This document shows, piece by piece, positions 18,901-28,418 of a stretch of DNA of 64,000 nt (its first letter is position 1; the number at the start of each line of letters is the position of its first letter). This stretch comes from SAR116 cluster bacterium (lineage in GTDB: Bacteria > Pseudomonadota > Alphaproteobacteria > Puniceispirillales > Puniceispirillaceae). The stretch lies in assembly GCA_004212735.1 (NCBI GenBank), contig SHBD01000005.1:1-64000 (forward strand). The letters are read 5' to 3'. Made by a program: the position numbers and the translations under genes. The notes below the pieces were generated by a model. That model was not told the DNA's origin. It searched no databases and saw only the letters and a program-made list of their open reading frames with translations.

Positions 18901-19503
18901 TCAGCCTAGTAATTTTCGTGCTTCGAGGATACGGCTGGCTGCGGTGATCCAGCAGAGCGTGCCAAACCCAAAAGCAAAATACACAAACCATTGCGGCATC
19001 ACGGTCATCGCCAGCAAAAGGATGATTGTTTCACCACCCTCGGTCAAGCCGCCCAGATAATAGAACGACTTCACGCCGCGCTCCCGGCTTGAAATCCCCC
19101 GCCTCTCCGCCATCACAGCAAAGGCAAGAAAGCTGACAGCTGTGCCAAAAAAGCTGACGATCAGAAAACAAGCGGCAAGGGCGTTGGCATGATCACACAG
19201 GGCAAAACCAAACGGCACCATTGCATAGAAAATAAAATCAAAAACAATATCCAGAAACCCACCAAAATCAGTGGGGGCAGAGGCCCGGGCAACTGCCCCA
19301 TCCAGCCCATCACAAAACCTGTTGAGCAGGATCAGCACGAACGCCACCAGCATCATCCCCATGGCAATGGCAAGGACAGCGGCAAGGCCAAAGGCAAATC
19401 CGATGACAGTGACCATACTCGCCGAGATGCCGCGCGCCACACACCAGCGGCCAACAGGATCGGTCACCCTGTCGACATAGGGACGAAGCGCCGCGTCAAA
19501 CAT
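18901..19503 (-). CDS. CDP-alcohol phosphatidyltransferase family membrane protein
   Basis: A 200-residue integral membrane protein with about five or six hydrophobic segments. The full catalytic motif Dx2DGx2ARx7Gx3Dx3D is present with D65, D68, G69, A72, R73, G81, D85 and D89. Such enzymes exchange CMP on a CDP-activated lipid for an alcohol such as serine, glycerol phosphate or inositol. Its ATG overlaps the stop of the PSD-like gene (TGATG), an arrangement that mimics psd-pssA operons. It is shorter than usual PssA proteins, so the acceptor alcohol is uncertain. Confidence 0.85.
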   Translation of the reverse strand: MFDAALRPYVDRVTDPVGRWCVARGISASMVTVIGFAFGLAAVLAIAMGMMLVAFVLILLNRFCDGLDGAVARASAPTDFGGFLDIVFDFIFYAMVPFGFALCDHANALAACFLIVSFFGTAVSFLAFAVMAERRGISSRERGVKSFYYLGGLTEGGETIILLLAMTVMPQWFVYFAFGFGTLCWITAASRILEARKLLG

Positions 19504-20210
19504 CAGCCTGATGACCGTCTGCGCCCGCGCGACGGCAGACGTGCAATGGCTGTCTCTCCGGCAAGAACATGCTGGCCAACGGCGATCTGAGGAGTGCAGT
19601 CAGCCGGAATGAACAACTCAACAACACCGGCAAGCCGCGCCATGCCAAGTGGTGTGCCGCGCCTCAGAAACCGCCCGACATGATGCCGACAGACCAGCTG
19701 TCTTGCCGTTTTCCCCCCAAGTTGCACCACCATCACACTTAGCCCGTCATCCTGTGTCAGGGTGATCTCGCGCCGTTCATTGTCAGCCCGCGCCGCCGTC
19801 ATATCCTCATAACCCCCAAACAGCCCGGGAATAGCAAAATTATCGGTGACCCGCCCCTCAATGGGTGCCATCTGCAATTGCACATCGCTGAGCGAGGTGC
19901 GAATGGTGATGCGCAGTGCCTCCGTCACTTGCGGATCGAACTCATTTGTCCGCGCAACTTTGGTAATCTCGGTTACACGGCCATCAGCCGGTGCCACAAT
20001 TACCGCCGCAGATTGCGGTGTCGTGCGGCTGGGAACGCGCAGGATGTGTGACAGCCATACGAACATTCCAAGGGCGAATGTGCCAAGCGGCACAAACATT
20101 ATGGTCAGCAAAATTGTCAGCAATCCGGCAAGCGCTAAAACCGGCCAGCCATCATCAGCAATTTGCCAGAAAAAGGATGGTTTTTGCTGATCTAAAGTGC
20201 CATCACCCAT
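19503..20210 (-). CDS. Phosphatidylserine decarboxylase-like protein lacking the pyruvoyl cleavage site
   Basis: A 235-residue protein with one or two N-terminal membrane segments (residues 22-52) and the overall layout of the short bacterial Psd: APADGRV (D76), AMAPIEGRV-like segment, ADNER at 142-146, and a C-terminal IPADCTPQIAVGQHVLAGET block. In Psd a histidine in DVHVNRAP and a Gly-Ser in RFGSRVD form the self-cleaving pyruvoyl site. Here these read DVQLQMAP (Q111 for His) and RLAGVVE (A194-G195 for Gly-Ser). It therefore cannot form a pyruvoyl group by the known route. It may be a non-catalytic partner of the adjacent CDP-alcohol phosphatidyltransferase or a changed enzyme. The ribosome binding site AGGGAGG precedes the ATG. 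Confidence 0.85.
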   Translation of the reverse strand: MGDGTLDQQKPSFFWQIADDGWPVLALAGLLTILLTIMFVPLGTFALGMFVWLSHILRVPSRTTPQSAAVIVAPADGRVTEITKVARTNEFDPQVTEALRITIRTSLSDVQLQMAPIEGRVTDNFAIPGLFGGYEDMTAARADNERREITLTQDDGLSVMVVQLGGKTARQLVCRHHVGRFLRRGTPLGMARLAGVVELFIPADCTPQIAVGQHVLAGETAIARLPSRGRRRSSG

Positions 20211-20277
20211 GCGGGCCCTCCCTTGCCGTCTGGTTGGTCACGCGCTCCCCTGCCCGGCTGTCACCGCGGCTGGCACA

Positions 20278-21543
20278 TCACTGTTTGGGGAGCGCAAAAA
20301 TCTGATTGGGATAAATCAGATCAGGATCGACAATCGATCCCGAATTACGGCGCACAATATCGACATAGCGGACACCCTCACCATAACTGCGATAAGCAAT
20401 CCGCCATAGCGCATCACCTCTGTTGATCACCACCATCTCGCTGCCATCAAGGCCGACATCCAGATCACGCAAGGTGACAGGCAACACATAGGCGGCAACG
20501 CTGGTACCAGTCTCATCATAGAGGGCAAACCGGAATTCAAGGCGCGAAGCCGAGGGGTCAATTGTGCCAAATATCGACCAGTCCCCGTTCGCCATCACCA
20601 ATGCCTCGGCAAAATCACCGCTTTTGGTGCTGGCTGTCACCCGGACGCCGCCTGTGGCCACGCCGGAAATCGCCAGCTCGTTATTCTTGCGCCAGACAAG
20701 GGCGCGCGGCGCAATAGACGGTGTTATGATCGGCGCAGTCGTCTGGTCGGCGACCGTCCCGCTGGTATCTGCAGTGGTAACTGTGTCGGACGTTTTCTGG
20801 CTATCCGTATCGGTACCGCTCTTCTTATCCGTGGTGTCAGCAGAGGCGATGGTGGCTGTTTCCAGCGGCTTGTCGTCAGGCGATTGCAGAAGCTTTGGCA
20901 CCTCATTTACGGTCTGCGGCAGCACGGCGACAAGCGGTTGCTCATCCTTGCTGGCGGCAATTTCGATCGCCAGGGTGGCGTCTGCAAGTTCAGTCTCGCC
21001 TGTTGTTGTTTCCATGGCAACGGACACCAGATGTTGACCCGGGGCCAATGTCTTTTCCAGAATGACAACCCACTCACCATTGTCATCTGCAACTGTCTCA
21101 CCAAGCAGGATATCTCCCTCGAAAACGGTGATCATCGCGCCCGGTGCCGCCTGCCCGGCAAACACCGCCTGACCATCGGGTTTCACCTGCGCCAGATCAA
21201 TGGCCAATAACGTTTGCCGTTGATCCTGATCATCGCTGCCGACGATGGCGGGTTTGTCTGTCGCGCCGGTATCTGTCGCGCCGGTATCTGTCGCGCCGGT
21301 ATCTGATGCGCCGGTATCTGATGCGCCGATATCTGATGCGCCTGTTCGGGTGGATTGGTCTGTGCTGGCCTCCACCTCGCCATTTGTGCCGGTCTGCGGC
21401 GCTATATCGGCGACAATCCCGCTCTTTGTGTCGCCCTGCGGTGCCACGGCTGCCGGTTCCTGATCACCAAGAAACACCACGGCCAGCGCCGCAATCGCAA
21501 TCAAACCACCAACTCCAAGCAATATGTAGGTCAGATAGCGCAC
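20278..21543 (-). CDS. Membrane-anchored LysM-domain protein with pentapeptide repeats
   Basis: A 421-residue protein with a single N-terminal membrane segment (residues 5-26), then an Asp/Thr/Ser-rich periplasmic linker with six G-A-S/T-D-T repeats (about residues 66-95). Two Ig-like/bacterial adhesive-type segments follow (near VFAGQAAPGAMITVFEGD and AISGVATGGVRVTAS). A C-terminal LysM domain from about residue 370 (MVVINRGDALWRIAYRSYG, YPNQIFALP) should bind peptidoglycan. It leads the operon with the PSD-like, CDP-alcohol phosphatidyltransferase, CoxL-like and MsrB genes, pointing to an envelope-linked function. Confidence 0.85.
   Translation of the reverse strand: MRYLTYILLGVGGLIAIAALAVVFLGDQEPAAVAPQGDTKSGIVADIAPQTGTNGEVEASTDQSTRTGASDIGASDTGASDTGATDTGATDTGATDKPAIVGSDDQDQRQTLLAIDLAQVKPDGQAVFAGQAAPGAMITVFEGDILLGETVADDNGEWVVILEKTLAPGQHLVSVAMETTTGETELADATLAIEIAASKDEQPLVAVLPQTVNEVPKLLQSPDDKPLETATIASADTTDKKSGTDTDSQKTSDTVTTADTSGTVADQTTAPIITPSIAPRALVWRKNNELAISGVATGGVRVTASTKSGDFAEALVMANGDWSIFGTIDPSASRLEFRFALYDETGTSVAAYVLPVTLRDLDVGLDGSEMVVINRGDALWRIAYRSYGEGVRYVDIVRRNSGSIVDPDLIYPNQIFALPKQ
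21257..21346. repeat. 15-bp tandem repeat, six units, inside the LysM-protein gene
   Basis: Units read TCTGTCGCGCCGGTA three times and then TCTGATGCGCC-type variants three times. In frame on the minus strand they encode the G-A-S/T-D-T linker repeats. The clean separation of two unit types suggests recent expansion and probably length variation between strains. Confidence 0.9.
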
Positions 21544-21629
21544 CCAGGATTTCCTTTTTTTGTGGCGTTAGAGATTAACAAGCGTAATGCTTAACCATTA
21601 CATGTTCAACGATTGGATAGTCACTGCTG

Positions 21630-22217
21630 ATGAAAAAGATTTGTGTGTTCACTGGTGCCGCAATGGGAGAGAATCCAATTTACGCCAAGAGTGCGTATCA
21701 GTTGGGCCAAATGATTGCATCGCGGCAGCTTGGTCTTGTCTATGGTGGTGGCAAAATGGGCCTGATGGGCCGAGTCGCCGATGGTGTGATCGAGGCGGGC
21801 GGCCATGTCACCGGGATCATCCCGCGTTTTCTTGACAGTGTTGAAATCGGCCACGCTGGTGTCACCAAGCTGCATATCATGGACACAATGCACCAACGCA
21901 AGGAAATGATGTATGCCGAAAGCGACGCCTTCATTGTTTTGCCTGGCGGCCTTGGCACACTCGACGAAACCATGGAGATTGCCACCTGGCGACAGCTCGG
22001 TCTGCATCAAAAGCCAATCATTGTCTTCAATCTGAACGGCTATTGGCAGCATCTGCTTGACCAGATCCAGTACATCATCGATGCCGGCTTCATGCATCAC
22101 GGCAATGTGAAACATCTTGAACAGGCCAACACATTGGACGAAATCGCCGATCATCTTGACAATGTCGCCAATGGCAGCCTGGTCACAGCCGCAGTCAGCA
22201 CCGCGACTTCTGGCTGA
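21630..22217 (+). CDS. LOG-family (TIGR00730) nucleotide phosphoribohydrolase
   Basis: A 195-residue Rossmann-like protein with GLVYGGGKMGLMG at 36-48, the catalytic R90-K91 in HQRKEMM, and PGGLGTLDE at 105-113. This PGGxGTxxE signature belongs to lysine-decarboxylase-like/LOG proteins, which hydrolyse nucleoside 5'-monophosphates such as cytokinin ribotides or AMP to base plus ribose 5-phosphate. Cytoplasmic. It is divergent from the LysM-protein operon, 86 bp between the starts. The ribosome binding site is weak. Confidence 0.88.
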   Translation: MKKICVFTGAAMGENPIYAKSAYQLGQMIASRQLGLVYGGGKMGLMGRVADGVIEAGGHVTGIIPRFLDSVEIGHAGVTKLHIMDTMHQRKEMMYAESDAFIVLPGGLGTLDETMEIATWRQLGLHQKPIIVFNLNGYWQHLLDQIQYIIDAGFMHHGNVKHLEQANTLDEIADHLDNVANGSLVTAAVSTATSG

Positions 22218-22408
22218 TTTTGCGCCTTTGCACACTTGCACGTGACCAGTTTCCAGTCTAGAAACAGGCCTAGTATCACGGCAGATGGGCGTCATGTGCC
22301 ACCCCCAAGACCAACTGTCGATGCAGATAACCAACTGTCCACCCACACAGCCTCGCTGCGCCCGCCTGTTTGAAGGCCTGTTGAAAAAGCAATACCGAAG
22401 GATTTTCC

Positions 22409-23626
22409 ATGTCACGTATCAAGGTCAAAACCCCCATTGTCGAGATTGATGGCGATGAAATGACGCGCATCATCTGGCAGAAAATTAAAGACAAGCTGAT
22501 TCACCCCTATCTGGATGTTGATCTGAAATATTACGATCTGGGCATCGAAAAGCGTGACGAGACGGATGACCAGATCACCATCGACAGCGCCAATGCGATC
22601 AGGGAATATGGCGTTGGCGTGAAATGCGCGACAATCACCCCGGACGAAGAACGGGTTGAGGAATTTGACCTCAAGCGCATGTACAAATCTCCAAATGGCA
22701 CGATCCGCAACATCCTCGGCGGCACGGTTTTCCGGCAGCCGATCATCTGCCAGAACGTACCCCGGCTGGTCCCCGGCTGGACACGGCCGATCGTCATTGG
22801 CCGCCATGCCTTTGGTGACCAATACCGGGCCACGGATTTTGTCGTCCCGGGTGCCGGCAAGCTGACGATGACGTTTCAACCGGCCGACGGCAGCCCGGCG
22901 ATCACGCATGAGGTATTCGATTTCCCAGATGGCGGCGTGGCAATGGCCATGTACAACCTAGATGAATCAATCCGCGGCTTTGCCAGAGCCTGCATGAATT
23001 ATGGCCTTGACCTTGGCTGGCCTGTCTATCTGTCGACCAAGAACACCATCATGAAAGCCTATGACGGGCGTTTCAAAGACCTGTTTGAAGAGGTCTTTGA
23101 GGCCGAGTTCGCAGCCAAATTCAAGGACGCCGGACTGACCTATGAACACCGGCTGATTGACGACATGGTGGCCTGCGCGATGAAGTGGGACGGCGGGTTT
23201 GTCTGGGCCTGCAAGAATTATGATGGCGATGTTCAGTCCGATACCGTGGCTCAGGGTTTTGGCTCGCTTGGCCTGATGACCTCTGTCCTGATGACCCCCG
23301 ATGGCAAGACAGTCGAGGCCGAGGCAGCGCATGGCACGGTCACCCGGCATTTTCGCCAACACCAGCAAGGCAAGGACACCTCGACCAACCCGATCGCCTC
23401 GATCTTTGCCTGGACGCGCGGCCTGTCCTATCGTGCCAAGTTTGATCATACGCCTGATGTTGCAGCCTTTGCCGACACTGTCGAGAAAGTCTGCATCCAG
23501 ACAGTCGAGCGCGGCCAGATGACCAAGGACCTCGCCCTGCTGATCTCAAACGAGCAGCCGTTCCTGACGACTGACGGTTTTCTTGATGCGATTGACGTGA
23601 ATCTGCAAAAGGCAATGGGTGCATAG
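22409..23626 (+). CDS. icd: NADP-dependent isocitrate dehydrogenase (homodimeric, eukaryote-like type)
   Basis: A 405-residue TCA-cycle enzyme converting isocitrate to 2-oxoglutarate. The N-terminus [19 protein letters not shown] is typical of the mitochondrial-like IDH subfamily common in alphaproteobacteria. Substrate residues appear in [17 protein letters not shown] and [15 protein letters not shown], and the NADP region in [22 protein letters not shown] lies 7 nt before the ATG. It is convergent with alaS. Confidence 0.97.
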   Translation: MSRIKVKTPIVEIDGDEMTRIIWQKIKDKLIHPYLDVDLKYYDLGIEKRDETDDQITIDSANAIREYGVGVKCATITPDEERVEEFDLKRMYKSPNGTIRNILGGTVFRQPIICQNVPRLVPGWTRPIVIGRHAFGDQYRATDFVVPGAGKLTMTFQPADGSPAITHEVFDFPDGGVAMAMYNLDESIRGFARACMNYGLDLGWPVYLSTKNTIMKAYDGRFKDLFEEVFEAEFAAKFKDAGLTYEHRLIDDMVACAMKWDGGFVWACKNYDGDVQSDTVAQGFGSLGLMTSVLMTPDGKTVEAEAAHGTVTRHFRQHQQGKDTSTNPIASIFAWTRGLSYRAKFDHTPDVAAFADTVEKVCIQTVERGQMTKDLALLISNEQPFLTTDGFLDAIDVNLQKAMGA

Positions 23627-23651
23627 CCCCTGCTGTCTGTTGCAAACCAGA

Positions 23652-23690
23652 AAGGCCCTTCCTCGCGGTGGGGCTTTTTTGGTTTTATGT
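23652..23690. terminator. Probable bidirectional terminator between icd and alaS
   Basis: A stem AAGGCCC / GGGGCTT with one mismatch around TTCCTCGCGGT is followed by T-rich sequence on the plus strand; the minus strand ends less cleanly. Its position between convergent genes fits a shared terminator. Confidence 0.45.
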
Positions 23691-23768
23691 TATGGTTTCA
23701 GCATCTCAGAGCCGCGGGAGTTTATAATCTCAGTGCCGAAGCGACTGGAGGTTTTATCCACGAAGTGT

Positions 23769-26420
23769 CTAAAGCGCCGACGAAACCGCCGCCAACGCTG
23801 CCGCCGCATTGTCAGCATTCGGGCCACCAGCCTGGGCCATGTCCGGCCGCCCTCCACCGCCGCCGCCGCCAAGTGCCGCCGAGCCAAGACGAACCAGATC
23901 GACCGCATTGCGGCTGTCAACCAGATCAGGGGTCACTGCGACAACGATCGAGGCCTTGCCATCATCGGTTGCGACCAGACAAATCACCGCTTTTTCCAAT
24001 CCGGCCTTCAACTCGTCAGCCATTGATTTGAGCTCACGCGCGGGCGTGTCCTCCAACAGACGCCCGACAAAATTCACCCCATTGATCAGCTCGCCGGCGC
24101 CACCGCCAGCACCGCCACCAGCGGCAAGTTTGCGGCGCAGATTGCTGATATCACGATCGGCTTTTTTGGCGTCCTCAAGCAGGCGGGCAACACGTTCGGT
24201 CAGCCTTTCCGGTGAAATCTTCAAAATGTCAGCCGCCCCGGTGAGGATTCTCTCCCGCCCCTCAATCCAGTCTATAGCTCCTGCCTGCGTGACCGCCTCA
24301 ATCCGGCGAACACCGCCGGCAACAGCTGATTCCGAAATGATCTTGAGCAGGCTGATGTCACCAGACCGGGCGACATGTGTGCCGCCACACAACTCAACCG
24401 ACCACGCGCCGCGCCCTGCGGCCTCTGCCGGTCCGCCCATCTGGACAACGCGCACCTCATCACCGTATTTCTCGCCAAACAATGCCAATGCGCCCAGCTC
24501 GATCGCCGCCTCGGGCGTCATGATCCGGGTCGCGACCTCATTGTTCATCTGAATGCGCTCATTGACGATCGCCTGTACCCGCGCCTGTTCCTCACCGGAC
24601 ACAGCTTTTGGATGCGAAAAATCAAAGCGCAGCCTGTCAGGTGCCACCATCGAGCCTTTCTGCGCCACATGATCACCAAGCACATGGCGCAACGCCTCAT
24701 GCAGCAAATGTGTGGCCGAATGGTTGGCGCGCAGCCGCAGGCGGCGTTGCGTATCAATCACCAGCTTGACCGGGGTGCCGTTGGCAAGGGTGCCCTTAAC
24801 AATCCTGGCGCGGTGTACAAACATCCCCGCCGGTGTCTTGAAGGTGTCAGTGACCACAGCCTCGCCATCAGCCCATTCGATAACGCCGGTATCGCCAATC
24901 TGGCCACCGGATTCGGCATAAAACGGCGTCTGGTTGGTCACGATGTTGACGGCGGTGCCTGCCGCTACACTGTCCCGTTCAGCATCATCATCAACACCAT
25001 CAGCCACCAGAGCCAGAACGACACCCTCGGTGGTGTCGGATGTGTAGCCCAAAAACTCGGTGGCCCCATGCCGCTGGCCAAGATCCAGCCAGATGGTTTC
25101 CGTCGCGGCATCGCCGGACCCGCTCCACGCCTTGCGGGCGGCGGCCTTTTGCGCCTGCATCGCCGTGTTGAAGCCATCAAGATCGACCGACCAGTCAAAT
25201 CCGCGCATGAAATCCTGGGTCAGATCAAGGGGAAAGCCGAAGGTGTCATAGAGCTTGAAAGCGGTTGCGCCATCAAGCGTGCCGCCTGCGGCTTTGCCAG
25301 CCACCTCATCATTGAGGATGCGCAGCCCACGATCCAGCGTTTCCTTGAAGCGTGTTTCCTCAAGCTTCAGGGTCTCGGTAATCAGCGGTTGCGCCCGGCC
25401 CAGCTCGGGATAATGTGTGCCCATTTCCGCAACCAACGCCGGAACCAGCCGCCACATCACCGGATCCTGACAGCCAAGCTGATGCAGATGACGCATCGCG
25501 CGGCGCATGATCCGGCGCAGCACATAGCCCCGCCCCTCATTTGACGGCAACACACCATCGGCAATCAAAAACGAGGTGGCGCGCAAATGATCGGCAACAA
25601 CACGGTGCGAAACATTCATCGCGCCATCAGCATCGGTATTGGACACATCGGCCGACGCCTCGATCAGGGCGCGCATCAGATCGATGTCATAATTGTCATG
25701 CTTGCCCTGCAACACCGCAGCGATCCGTTCCAGCCCCATCCCGGTGTCAATCGAGGGTTTCGGCAGATTGATCCGCTCACTCGCTGTTTGCTCAAACTGC
25801 ATGAAAACCAGATTCCAGATCTCGATGAACCGATCACCATCCTCATCCGGGGAACCCGGCGGACCACCGGCAATCTGCGGGCCATGATCGAAGAAAATCT
25901 CCGAACAGGGGCCGCAGGGCCCGGTGTCACCCATCGCCCAGAAATTATCCGAGGTCGCAATGCGGATGATCCGGTCATCATCAAGCCCGGCAATCCTGCG
26001 CCAGAGACCGGCAGCCTCCTCATCCTCGTGATAAACGGTGACCAACAGTTTTTCGGCCGGCAGACCATATTCTCTGGTGATCACGTTCCACGCCATCTCA
26101 ATGGCATGATCCTTGAAATAATCACCAAAGGAAAAATTCCCCAACATCTCAAAGAAAGTGTGATGGCGCGCGGTATAGCCCACATTTTCAAGGTCATTAT
26201 GCTTGCCACCAGCGCGAACGCATTTCTGCGAGGTGACCGCACGCTTGTAATCCCGTGTCTCCAGCCCGGTGAACAGATTTTTGAACTGCACCATGCCGGC
26301 ATTGGTGAACATCAATGTCGGATCATTCTGTGGCACCAATGGACTGGAGTCGACAATCTGGTGAGTGTCCTTCTGAAAATAGTCAAGAAAGGTCGAACGG
26401 ATGTCGTTGACGCTGCTCAT
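23769..26420 (-). CDS. alaS: Alanyl-tRNA synthetase
   Basis: An 883-residue class II synthetase that charges tRNA-Ala and edits Ser/Gly mischarging. The start [15 protein letters not shown] and class II motif 1-3 segments ([30 protein letters not shown]) are standard. The editing domain carries the zinc motifs [11 protein letters not shown] and [10 protein letters not shown]. The C-terminal domain ends in a glycine-rich linker and [11 protein letters not shown]. Three copies of a 19 bp direct repeat precede it in the leader. Confidence 0.97.
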   Translation of the reverse strand: MSSVNDIRSTFLDYFQKDTHQIVDSSPLVPQNDPTLMFTNAGMVQFKNLFTGLETRDYKRAVTSQKCVRAGGKHNDLENVGYTARHHTFFEMLGNFSFGDYFKDHAIEMAWNVITREYGLPAEKLLVTVYHEDEEAAGLWRRIAGLDDDRIIRIATSDNFWAMGDTGPCGPCSEIFFDHGPQIAGGPPGSPDEDGDRFIEIWNLVFMQFEQTASERINLPKPSIDTGMGLERIAAVLQGKHDNYDIDLMRALIEASADVSNTDADGAMNVSHRVVADHLRATSFLIADGVLPSNEGRGYVLRRIMRRAMRHLHQLGCQDPVMWRLVPALVAEMGTHYPELGRAQPLITETLKLEETRFKETLDRGLRILNDEVAGKAAGGTLDGATAFKLYDTFGFPLDLTQDFMRGFDWSVDLDGFNTAMQAQKAAARKAWSGSGDAATETIWLDLGQRHGATEFLGYTSDTTEGVVLALVADGVDDDAERDSVAAGTAVNIVTNQTPFYAESGGQIGDTGVIEWADGEAVVTDTFKTPAGMFVHRARIVKGTLANGTPVKLVIDTQRRLRLRANHSATHLLHEALRHVLGDHVAQKGSMVAPDRLRFDFSHPKAVSGEEQARVQAIVNERIQMNNEVATRIMTPEAAIELGALALFGEKYGDEVRVVQMGGPAEAAGRGAWSVELCGGTHVARSGDISLLKIISESAVAGGVRRIEAVTQAGAIDWIEGRERILTGAADILKISPERLTERVARLLEDAKKADRDISNLRRKLAAGGGAGGGAGELINGVNFVGRLLEDTPARELKSMADELKAGLEKAVICLVATDDGKASIVVAVTPDLVDSRNAVDLVRLGSAALGGGGGGGRPDMAQAGGPNADNAAAALAAVSSAL

Positions 26421-26450
26421 TGTCCTTTATATCCCCTGGTCCTTAATCCG

Positions 26451-26507
26451 GTGGCCCTGTTTTAAGCGTGTGGCCCTGTTTTAAGCGTGTGGCCCTGTTT
26501 TAAGCGT
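26451..26507. repeat. 19-bp direct repeat, three perfect copies, in the alaS leader
   Basis: The unit GTGGCCCTGTTTTAAGCGT occurs three times head to tail, followed by a partial fourth copy, 31-87 bp upstream of the alaS ATG (gene on the minus strand). No ORF uses it. The copies are identical, so it is either a recent expansion or a conserved regulatory array. Confidence 0.92.
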
Positions 26508-26612
26508 GTGGCTTGCCCTCTGTCCAGCCAAAGTGACAGTTTTTCGCTGGTTCGCGCCACTTTGTTGGGACAAGCATAGTGTCAGCTGCTGGCATGTCAT
26601 CGCCATCAGATG

Positions 26613-26650
26613 AAAAAACCCCCGCCCCGGATGACCGGTGACGGAGGCAG
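26613..26650 (-). terminator. Probable terminator of recA
   Basis: Read on the minus strand, a GC-rich hairpin (CCTCC ... GGGGG, with an inner CCGG/CCGG pairing) is followed by TTTTTT about 30 bp after the recA stop. The stem is imperfect. Confidence 0.5.
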
Positions 26651-26676
26651 AAATCTGGTCACTGACCGTTTGCAGG

Positions 26677-27783
26677 CTAGCCTGCTGATGGCACCTCATC
26701 GGGTGAGGCAGGCTCTGCAGCCTCAGCCATTTCGGCAATCGAATTATCAAGCATCTGATCACCAACAAGACCGGCATTCTGACGAATCGCCGCCTCGATC
26801 TCATTGGCAAGTTCGGTATGTTCCTTCAGGAAATTCTTTGCATTCTCACGGCCCTGCCCGATGCGCTGTCCCTTGTAGGAAATCCACGCCCCCGCCTTTT
26901 CAACGATGCCGGCAGCAACGCCAAGATCAAGCAATTCGCCCATCTTGGAAATGCCCTCACCATACATGATGTCAAACTCAACGGTGCGGAATGGGGCGGC
27001 CACCTTGTTTTTCACAACCTTGACCCGGGTCTGGTTGCCGACCACCTCATCGCGGTCCTTGATCGCGCCAATCCGGCGAATATCAAGCCTCACCGAAGCG
27101 TAGAATTTGAGCGCATTACCACCGGTTGTGGTCTCAGGATTGCCAAACATCACACCGATCTTCAGGCGAATCTGGTTGATGAAGATGACCAGACAATTCG
27201 ACCGCGCGATTGAGGATGTCAGCTTGCGTAGCGCCTGGCTCATCAGGCGGGCATGCAATCCAACGTGATGGTCACCCATCTCACCCTCAAGTTCAGCACG
27301 CGGTACCAGCGCCGCCACCGAATCAACGACCAGCACGTCAATCGCGCCTGAGCGGACCAGCGTGTCAGCGATTTCCAGCGCCTGTTCACCCGCATCCGGC
27401 TGGGAAATCAGCAGATCATCAATATTGACGCCAAGTTTCTTGGCATAGGCAGGGTCAAGCGCATGTTCAGCATCAACGAAGGCACAATTGCCGCCATCTT
27501 TCTGCGCTTCGGCCACGGCATGCAGCGCCAGTGTGGTCTTGCCTGATGATTCGGGGCCATAAATCTCAACAATCCGGCCCTTGGGAAAGCCGCCAATACC
27601 AAGCCCGATGTCAAGGCCAAGCGACCCGGTTGATATGGCCTGCACATCAACAGCTGATTCGCGCTGGCCAAGCTTCATCACCGAGCCCTTGCCAAATGCC
27701 TTTTCGATCTGCCCTATGGCAGCTTCCAGCGCCTTGTTCTTATCATCATTGTTCATTTTCAGATCCACTACGACTCCAGCCAT
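26677..27783 (-). CDS. recA: Recombinase A
   Basis: A 368-residue ATP-dependent strand-exchange protein and LexA coprotease. Walker A is GPESSGKTT at about 75-83, the Walker B/loop region is [12 protein letters not shown], loop L2 is the [19 protein letters not shown] segment, and the C-terminal tail is acidic. The ATG at 27783 has AAGGAGA 5 nt upstream, supporting the slightly longer N-terminus [12 protein letters not shown] over an internal ATG. Two near-matches to the alphaproteobacterial SOS box lie about 120-165 bp upstream. Confidence 0.97.
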   Translation of the reverse strand: MAGVVVDLKMNNDDKNKALEAAIGQIEKAFGKGSVMKLGQRESAVDVQAISTGSLGLDIGLGIGGFPKGRIVEIYGPESSGKTTLALHAVAEAQKDGGNCAFVDAEHALDPAYAKKLGVNIDDLLISQPDAGEQALEIADTLVRSGAIDVLVVDSVAALVPRAELEGEMGDHHVGLHARLMSQALRKLTSSIARSNCLVIFINQIRLKIGVMFGNPETTTGGNALKFYASVRLDIRRIGAIKDRDEVVGNQTRVKVVKNKVAAPFRTVEFDIMYGEGISKMGELLDLGVAAGIVEKAGAWISYKGQRIGQGRENAKNFLKEHTELANEIEAAIRQNAGLVGDQMLDNSIAEMAEAAEPASPDEVPSAG

Positions 27784-27900
27784 ATCTGTCTCCTTAGTTG
27801 CATAGCCATTGATCGCTGTCCATGCTGAAAAGGGGCTGGCACATCCCCATCACAGCAGCGCCGGAGCGCGACGACATGATCGCCAATCTGGCAGCAATAT

Positions 27901-27946
27901 GTACTCTATTTGTTCCAAATGCAACATAAATTTTCATGTTTTGTTC
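27901..27946 (-). promoter_or_regulatory. Candidate LexA (SOS) boxes upstream of recA
   Basis: The alphaproteobacterial box is GTTC-N7-GTTC. Two one-mismatch versions lie in tandem: GTAC-N7-GTTC at 27901-27915 and TTTC-N7-GTTC at 27932-27946, about 120-165 bp before the recA start. Neither is perfect, so LexA control is plausible but unproven. Confidence 0.35.
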
Positions 27947-28243
27947 TCTTTTTTTACAAAACCGCAGAATACCGGGGCTTTGCCGGGAGATTGCCATGAG
28001 GGCTGAGGGGTGTTTTGGCCGCACCACGCCGCAACAGGGGCGAGGGATGCAGGCAGAATATGGACGACTCGGCTAGATCAGGCGGTCGGCAGGGCGGCAA
28101 ACCATCACGGTGGCAAAGGCCAATTCTGCTTTGGGCCGGGGCTGAAAAGAAAGGTGATGTCTTGATAGGGGCTGGTGAAGCGCCGCCACACAGGCATGCC
28201 CGCCCCGATAAACTGCGCTTCATCCAATCGCGCTTATCTGATT

Positions 28244-28288
28244 GTTGCCGGTCTAATTGTTGCCGGTCTAATTGTTGCCGGTCTAATT
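28244..28288. repeat. 15-bp tandem repeat, three copies
   Basis: GTTGCCGGTCTAATT occurs three times head to tail, followed by a decayed copy (GTTGCTGGTTTTATT). It lies downstream of dksA. Non-coding as far as can be seen. Confidence 0.9.
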
Positions 28289-28316
28289 GTTGCTGGTTTT
28301 ATTTTTGTTCGTCTGA

Positions 28317-28418
28317 TCATCGCGGTGAACCCGCGCTTATCTAATATTAGCAAGGTCAATCGTCGCGGTGAACCCGCGCTTGTCTAATATTGCAAGGTCA
28401 ATCGTCGCGGTGAACCCG
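28317..28418. repeat. 42-43 bp repeat overlapping the dksA stop codon
   Basis: The segment beginning CGCGGTGAACCCGCG recurs at 28321, 28364 and 28406. The third copy is inside the last codons of dksA (encoding VHRDD and the stop); the other two are complete copies placed downstream. Each carries a 5 bp stem (CGCGG/CCGCG) with loop TGAAC. The 3' end of dksA thus looks duplicated twice. Confidence 0.88.

Larger units (their letters stand above)
27784..28397. other. 614 bp intergenic region between dksA and recA, repeat-rich
   Basis: No convincing gene. The recA-proximal part (27784-27960) holds the recA leader and possible SOS boxes; positions 27905-27960 are AT-rich. The middle (28000-28230) is GC-rich with open frames that have no start site or family features. 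The dksA-proximal part holds a 15 bp tandem repeat (28244-28288) and a 42-43 bp repeat that copies the dksA 3' end. No clear dksA terminator is seen. Confidence 0.7.

Noticed and set aside
24375-25544. A 389-codon plus-strand frame inside alaS
   Set aside because: Antisense shadow of a highly conserved synthetase gene.
26451-26507. CRISPR array
   Set aside because: Repeats are contiguous without spacers; none of the repeat arrays in the window has unique spacers, and no cas gene is present.
28015-28344. Small ORF upstream of recA
   Set aside because: It runs through tandem repeats, has no ribosome binding site and an unlikely composition.
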